Positions 58,630 to 64,000 of a stretch of 64,000 nucleotides of DNA are shown here, in pieces (within the stretch, counting starts at the first letter, position 1; every line of letters begins with the position of its first letter). The position numbers were made by a program, and so were the translations under genes. The stretch spans positions 3,719,344 to 3,783,343 of the forward strand of contig FN649751.1 in assembly GCA_000310025.1 (NCBI GenBank). The letters run 5' to 3'. The stretch is from Ectocarpus siliculosus (taxonomy: Eukaryota > Sar > Phaeophyceae > Ectocarpales > Ectocarpaceae). The notes under the pieces are model-generated. The model worked only from the letters and a program-made list of their open reading frames with translations, was not told the origin of the DNA and searched no databases.

Positions 58630-61600
58630 CTATATGGGGAGCGTGAGCCATTCGTGCGATGGCATTGTGCGTGCTTTCAGACAAGCATTCAGTCTGACCA
58701 GCCGCTGTCGCCGAGTAGGGTCTCCCCTCTCCCACACACCCAGGGTCTTGCCTTGAACTGTGGTAGCGAGTGGGGGCTCGGCCATCGTCCGCCGCTCATC
58801 GACTCGACGCGTCGACGCCCACTTACGCACGTCGTCAACGTCAAAGCGGGCCCCGAGCTGTGTCTGTTCCAAGCAGGGGGCTGCCGCTCCCGATGGTGCG
58901 CGCTAAGTAGGTGACAGATTTCTCTGGTCAGAGTCGAGGGCGATGGAAGGTGCTCCCACCCTCTCGAAAGTCCGTCACTAGGTCCTTCGTTATATCTTGC
59001 AGCCTCTGCGCGACAACAAAGCCCGAAGCAGAGATGATAGAAAAGAAAAGAGTTTTCCCATTGGTCACCGTAGGCGCAACTGAAACCAGAACTAATTCGC
59101 CCCCATGAACTCATAAAACCTGAAAGCGCCATGAGAGCGCAGAATCGCGGGATGTAGCGCGTTTGGCGCGTTTGAAGTAAACGCTACACACGGCAAATGT
59201 TGTTGCGCATGGGACGTGAGTTTTTCGTTTGCCAAGAAGGAGAATCTCTTCTCGACATGCTCATGCAGAAAAAGTACTCCCTCTCCACCACGAACCTGGC
59301 ACCCGCAGAGCGCCATGGCGGCTTCCAGCTCGTCCCTGATGATACTCAACATTCTCTGGACGCCCTCCTGCCCTCCCACAGCCAGTGAGAAAAACATGGG
59401 CCTCCCTAGAAGTACAGCTGTCGCGCCTAGGGTGGGGCGTACGGGGGGTTGAGGGGGAAGGGGGATCAAAGGAAAAGAGAGAAAACCAGAAAAGAGAATT
59501 GCGGAAACAGGCGAAATCGGTGGCGTACATGCGAGCCGAGAGAAGTAGGGAGGGGGTAAGAACACAACGGTTCCAGTGGCGAAACAGCCATGGCCTAAGG
59601 TTTAGTATAACAGACAAATACACACGCCCTTAGCGTGCACATGTAACAGGCCAGACGTGAACTAGGCAGTTAAAGCTGTATCCCAAAGGCAGTCTTCGAC
59701 ACGAAAACGATCAACTGCTTCGTTGCCTCTGTTGTGTTACTGGCATTTCTCTACACCAATTGGTGAGGTGCGAGATGCATCGAAATTTTACAAGCTGGCA
59801 AAATAGGTCCGGGTTCGAGGTTGTTGTGGTGGATTGAGCTAGGGCCGCCGCCACCGCCGACTAAGACGTACCTAGCGCCAGCGCTTTGAGGACATCGGTT
59901 CCCCTGCGCACGCCCGAGTCCAAGAATATCGGGACGTTTGCACCCGTCGGGACGGACCGCACCGCCTGCGAGGTTCAAGACGCACGTCAGGAATGGTGGG
60001 GAGGTACGTTGCTTGCCCATCGACAGTACTCGACAGTACTACAGGAGGTCCTGTCCGGCGCGCCCAATGCACGAAGCCCGTGGCAGGAGCGGCACACAAC
60101 AGCACGGACACTCGTTTACGTGACACCAGCCTCACCGAATCAAAAGAAACCCGACTGCCACGTGGTATGCAACAAAGCGCAAACAAGCATGCTTTTCGGG
60201 ACAGCTGACAGATTGTAAGAAACCACAATCGGGCAGAAGTATATACCTGGTACAACTACTAGCTTGGCTTGCCACGAGGTCCTACTAGTAGGGTAGGCTC
60301 AAGCCGACAATGTAGTCCGAACCTGTGGCCTTCTTGTGAAGTTCAACCCGGTCTCGGCGCGCGACAGAAACAATACCGGTATCCGAAGCACGGCCCCCCC
60401 GACATCATGCGCGTGGAATTTGCCAAAGTTTTCGCATGCGGTTCACAGATGGTATCGACAAGTTCACCTTGACCACCGGGGCGAGGCTCTCGATCGAAGA
60501 CAACGATCCGTCCAGTGCGCGCCCCCCGTGGTTGCTAACGATTACCCCGCTTGCGCCGGCTTCAACAGCCGAAACGGCATCTTGGGCGGTCAGAATCCCC
60601 TGTAGGAAGCACATAGGAAGCACAACAACACAGAGGTATGAAGGACAAGACAGGAATTTGGGGTCGGTCGAGTTGAGAATGAGGGGACAGCAGTGAAGTG
60701 TTGAGGGAATATTACACCTGTTGTTTGACCCATTGTGCGAAAGGAGTTTCCCTACCAACGCCCAAGTGCTGAAGTGCTTGTGGGAACACCGAAATCTGCG
60801 TAGAATTTTCCCCCGCCTCGTTGAGTTACCCACCCCTTCATTAACCCAACGAAGCGTGCCGTGCAACTGTGAGTTGTCTTTGGGACAAAATCTTCGGGTA
60901 AACACGAAAGCCACACCCCGTCTTGCACTGTTTAGGCCAGGAAGAAAAACAAAATGTATCGGATGAAATTTGTCCATGAGACAGGTCTAAAACCTCCCAA
61001 CCATTTCTGCGGTCCTGACATTGCTGCTTGATGTGTTGCTCAAAGATGTTGGCTGTCTCCGTTGGTTTGTCATCACAACGCACGTGAGAGAGAGCAAGAG
61101 CGGCAAGCGTTCGCGGGCAGAATTGGCTCCTGGGTGTGCTTTCCAACGCGCTTGGCGATACACCCCCCTCCACCAGTTCTAGGCAGATGAGCTATTTCAT
61201 CAACCCTGCTGCTGTTGACCGCCTGGGTCGCCTAATAGTGAGGCAAATTCATGGCGTATGTTGTACTCTCGACCCATACGTGTAGGTGACGTCACCTTGA
61301 CCAGAATCGGCAGCGACGTGAGCGACTTCAACCAAGCGATGTCCGACCAGGTAGCTCTTCCGACGCCAAGCGGGACAAAGAACGAGAAACGAGGCATGGA
61401 GGAGAGTGGCACGACATATTCCTCTGAGTTACATCGGGCATGGGGGCAATACCCTTCGGAACAATCGACGAACTCATCGCCCCCGGCCAACTTCAAGCGC
61501 ACATGTGGATATTGCTGAAGTCCGCTGGCAGAAAGCTGGAAGGCGAAGAGTTCTGCGGTCCACACACACACAAGCAAGTTGGCATCAGAACAGCGGCTGC

Positions 61601-63620
61601 TTTCGGCAAGGCTTACCTTTCGTCGAACAGCTTCTCCGTGTTTTGGTCCCACGCGTCCTTGACCCTGTCGTTATAGCCGTCCTTAGTTTTCCCCGGAGAG
61701 ATTTGACGTTATTCGGAGGGAAGGTGTCGTTTCGCGGGGAAGGGATGTCGCAAGTTAGGCGACCAAAGAACAAACCTGACTAGGAAGCGACAGCTGAAAG
61801 CACGAACCAAAACAAATGTTGACGAAAAAAGGAAAAAGGGAACCAACGACGTGTATCGAGACACCAAGATGCCTCGCCATTCGTAACACTGATTGAAGGG
61901 CGTAGGTGGATTGAACAGCAGTAAGTGCTTGTGGTTCTTCAAAGGCTCAACCAACCCTTTTGCGGCGCCAGCCAACTCTGCCGGGATAGTTCTTGACTAG
62001 CGCGGGCTGTTTCGCAGGGTGAGGAGAGAGGCACCACAATACCAAACGAAAATTGCAAGGGCTTCGACATCGGGATCGAAGTTCTGGGATGATTCCTTTT
62101 TCGGTGCACACCTGCGTCGGGTAGTTGGCCAACGTGACTCCTGGTGGGAGCCCGTTGAAGTTATTGCGCCAGTCTGCCTCTCTTGACCCAAATCTCACGC
62201 TGTCAACCGTCAGGCAAATCGCCGTGTAGCCAGCTTTTTCGGACCTGGTGGACAAAGTAGTTCCAGATTTGCTTTTGATTTTGCTTTCACTTGCAGTCTA
62301 GAAACAGGTGTTTTGAACCGGTGTTGTTGCGGTCACTATGGTTGGCACCGCCATTGATGCGGTGGTTGCGAGGCTACCCAGTAGATGACACGTACAAACT
62401 GCACTTCATGAGCAGTCAGACTCATTGTGCGTTCCATGAAGGATGCCAAGAAACTATCGGAACCAGTTCTTTATCAATGCAACAACCGACCAAGACCTAG
62501 TGTCCGTCTACGCAGCGCAACAACACAAGTGGCAACAATCGCTCCCCCCGGCGTACCGCACGCTGCCAAAAGTACCTCAGACACGATCGCAACGCTATGA
62601 TGAGAGCTTTCGGGGTTTCTGTTGGGTTCGAAGGTCAGATCCTCTTTCGCTCCTCTTCAATCCGTCATCCTTACCTGTACATTCCATGATCGTATCATCT
62701 CCCCCGTTGTGTTGGTTCCATTCTTGTGGAACGACGACAATTATTGTCTTTCTTGAACTGAAAGACACCTTGCCGAGACATGCACCCGCAACCAACACGA
62801 GAAATACGCTGCTAACATACGGCAAACACACGTCTATGCCTGTACGATCAAGAAAGTCAAAGTGTGTCATCCCGAAACAAAAAGCATAATCTCGTTTTGG
62901 TACATCGCAGTTCAGTCAACGGAAGTTTTGTCCGGATGAGTGATACTTTTCGTAGCTCTCCTTCGTTTTCACCCGAACAAACATCACGACTTCTCTGAGC
63001 ACAGACCGAGGTCTACCTTCAACTGTTGCCCCGAGACTTGCGCCCGTTTCCATTCAAGTCACCGGCTATCGTGTTAATTCTCGCTGCAGGCACTCCCGGC
63101 GTGCTTGCACGTACGAACCTCCGCAATATGCCGGCCGTCAATTCCCTGTCCTTCAGGATGTACAGCTGAAACCACCGGGCACACCGCGGAGCCGCGGCCG
63201 CCACATCTTCCAACGACACCGTGGCGTGCTGGGAGACCCCCATGAGGGTACCTGCGTCAATCCAACGGTAGAGACCGAAGAAAGGCCCAGGAACAAGTTT
63301 ACTAGAATACAGTACCAGTAAGTGTAGTTGACTACAACAGCAGTAATAGCTATTCTCGGTATTTGAGGACCATCTCCATGCTTGACATCTCTCCACCAAG
63401 TCGCCGTTCGGATCTACGTTTCAGGTCAGTTCAACCTGTAACGGTCCACGCGTTGGGGTCGATCCCGAAGCAACAATCACGTGAAGTGCACGACACGCTT
63501 TGTGCTGGAGGTGCTTCCCGAAAAACAAGTAAGTGGGGGGTTTGTCATCTGTCTCACCGGCTTCAGCGCAAGCTCTCGCCGTCGCGCATTCCCCCTCGGG
63601 GTGCATGAGCTTGTGCACGC
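58630..63620 (-). CDS. FMN-dependent 2-hydroxyacid oxidase (glycolate oxidase family), 5' end unresolved
   Basis: This family oxidises glycolate or other 2-hydroxyacids, making H2O2, typically in peroxisomes. Exons in coding order: 63620-63558, 63251-63119, 62244-62112, one unresolved exon, 61356-61296, 60599-60468, 59965-59872, 59426-59296, 58857-58630. Landmarks: '[19 protein letters not shown]', '[13 protein letters not shown]', '[14 protein letters not shown]' (active-site Tyr), '[11 protein letters not shown]', '[12 protein letters not shown]', '[18 protein letters not shown]' (FMN Lys), '[18 protein letters not shown]' (catalytic His and substrate Arg), '[20 protein letters not shown]' (FMN phosphate), 'VLLGRPMFF', '[19 protein letters not shown]'. 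The exon between 62112 and 61356 (variable loop) could not be chosen. The end is uncertain: the last exon reads through to TAG at 58630 without a peroxisomal SKL tail, but contains a strong internal GTAAGT donor. N-terminal exons lie in 63621-64000 or beyond the window. Confidence 0.88.
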
Positions 63621-64000
63621 CTGCAACGCGTGTAGGACAGTGCAGCGGCCCACAGTCGGGAGCGACCAACAAGGTTCAGGTTACCATTGTCCTGGTAATG
63701 TGGTGGAGGTGGAACACAAGAAGCGCTTAACACAAATAAGTCCGAGCACGGAACTACCGTTGACACCGGTGGCGCCCACCTCCAAGCTTGAAATTAACGG
63801 CATGCATTAAACGAGTAGGTCTGCAACCGCGCCGTAGGTGCCCCCCATAGGGCCCGCCTCCCGCCGTGCGCGCGTCCGCCAACTGCTGCGAGGAAGAAAA
63901 GCTAGCTTTCCAGACGGCAAGTGTTTGCCCTTACATTCGAAAAGAACATACTTCATTGACCTTATAAACAGTAGCAGAGATGAAGCAGTCCACAAGACAA
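63621..64000. other. Upstream part of the oxidase gene, exons not resolved
   Basis: The oxidase needs roughly 80-100 more N-terminal residues. On the minus strand the open frame just upstream of 63620 reads 'LVAPDCGPLHCPTRVA', which partly resembles the strand before 'HKLMHPEGE' in this family, so the exon might begin further upstream, at about 63672. No convincing donor, acceptor or start codon was fixed. Confidence 0.3.

Noticed and set aside
63640-63672. A 34-base intron that would join 'LVAPD' directly to 'HKLMHPEGE' in the oxidase
   Set aside because: Too short for normal splicing in such a genome; the upstream exon is left unresolved.
1-64000. Search for CRISPR arrays, bacterial operons, rRNA, integrated viruses or LTR elements
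   Set aside because: No regularly spaced repeats with unique spacers, no polycistronic arrangement, and no capsid, integrase or reverse-transcriptase motifs were seen.

Overview
The window looks like nuclear DNA of a multicellular stramenopile, most probably a brown alga close to Ectocarpus. The reasons are a moderately GC-rich sequence, genes broken into many short exons by introns of a few hundred bases, neighbouring genes mostly on opposite strands, flagellar genes, and two extracellular protein families I know mainly from stramenopiles (an EGF-like/'CPxGD' protein and an SGNH-like protein). No virus, integrated element with capsid genes, CRISPR array, operon, rRNA or functional tRNA was seen. 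The species is an inference.

Layout: 1-195 low-quality contig end. About 196-3909 (+) the 3' part of a sterol 3-beta-hydroxysteroid/4-alpha-carboxylate dehydrogenase-like gene with a C-terminal TMEM254-type membrane tail. 4808-8085 (-) a complete TEX47-like, BLUF-fold protein. 10168-14597 (+) a CH-domain plus SAM-domain protein, its last intron holding a tandem repeat and a 100-N assembly gap. 16580-23084 (-) an outer-dynein-arm docking complex coiled-coil protein (ODAD1/CCDC63/DC2 family). 23665-33250 (+) PrimPol, a primase-polymerase, with catalytic and zinc motifs intact and a poorly resolved 5' part. 33890-41462 (-) a cysteine-rich EGF-like extracellular protein built of two tandem modules. 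42394-49232 (+) a complete 9-exon saccharopine dehydrogenase-like oxidoreductase. 52148-57550 (+) a complete 7-exon SGNH-like protein with an N-terminal signal/anchor. 58630-63620 and beyond (-) an FMN-dependent 2-hydroxyacid (glycolate) oxidase whose 5' end is not resolved.

Most computed open frames in the window are chance. The gene models here were built by joining exons on splice signals, intron phase and family motifs. About 60 introns were placed this way; four of them use GC-AG rather than GT-AG borders, each fixed by phase and protein context.

The genes do not form one pathway. The clearest functional link is two cilia/flagella-associated genes (TEX47-like and ODAD1-like) 8.5 kb apart. 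The others are housekeeping (sterol metabolism, photorespiratory or hydroxyacid oxidation, replication fork repriming) or secreted/surface proteins. Repeats (a tRNA-like SINE candidate, a terminal-inverted-repeat element, a 115-bp dispersed repeat in inverted orientation, minisatellites) lie in introns and intergenic DNA.
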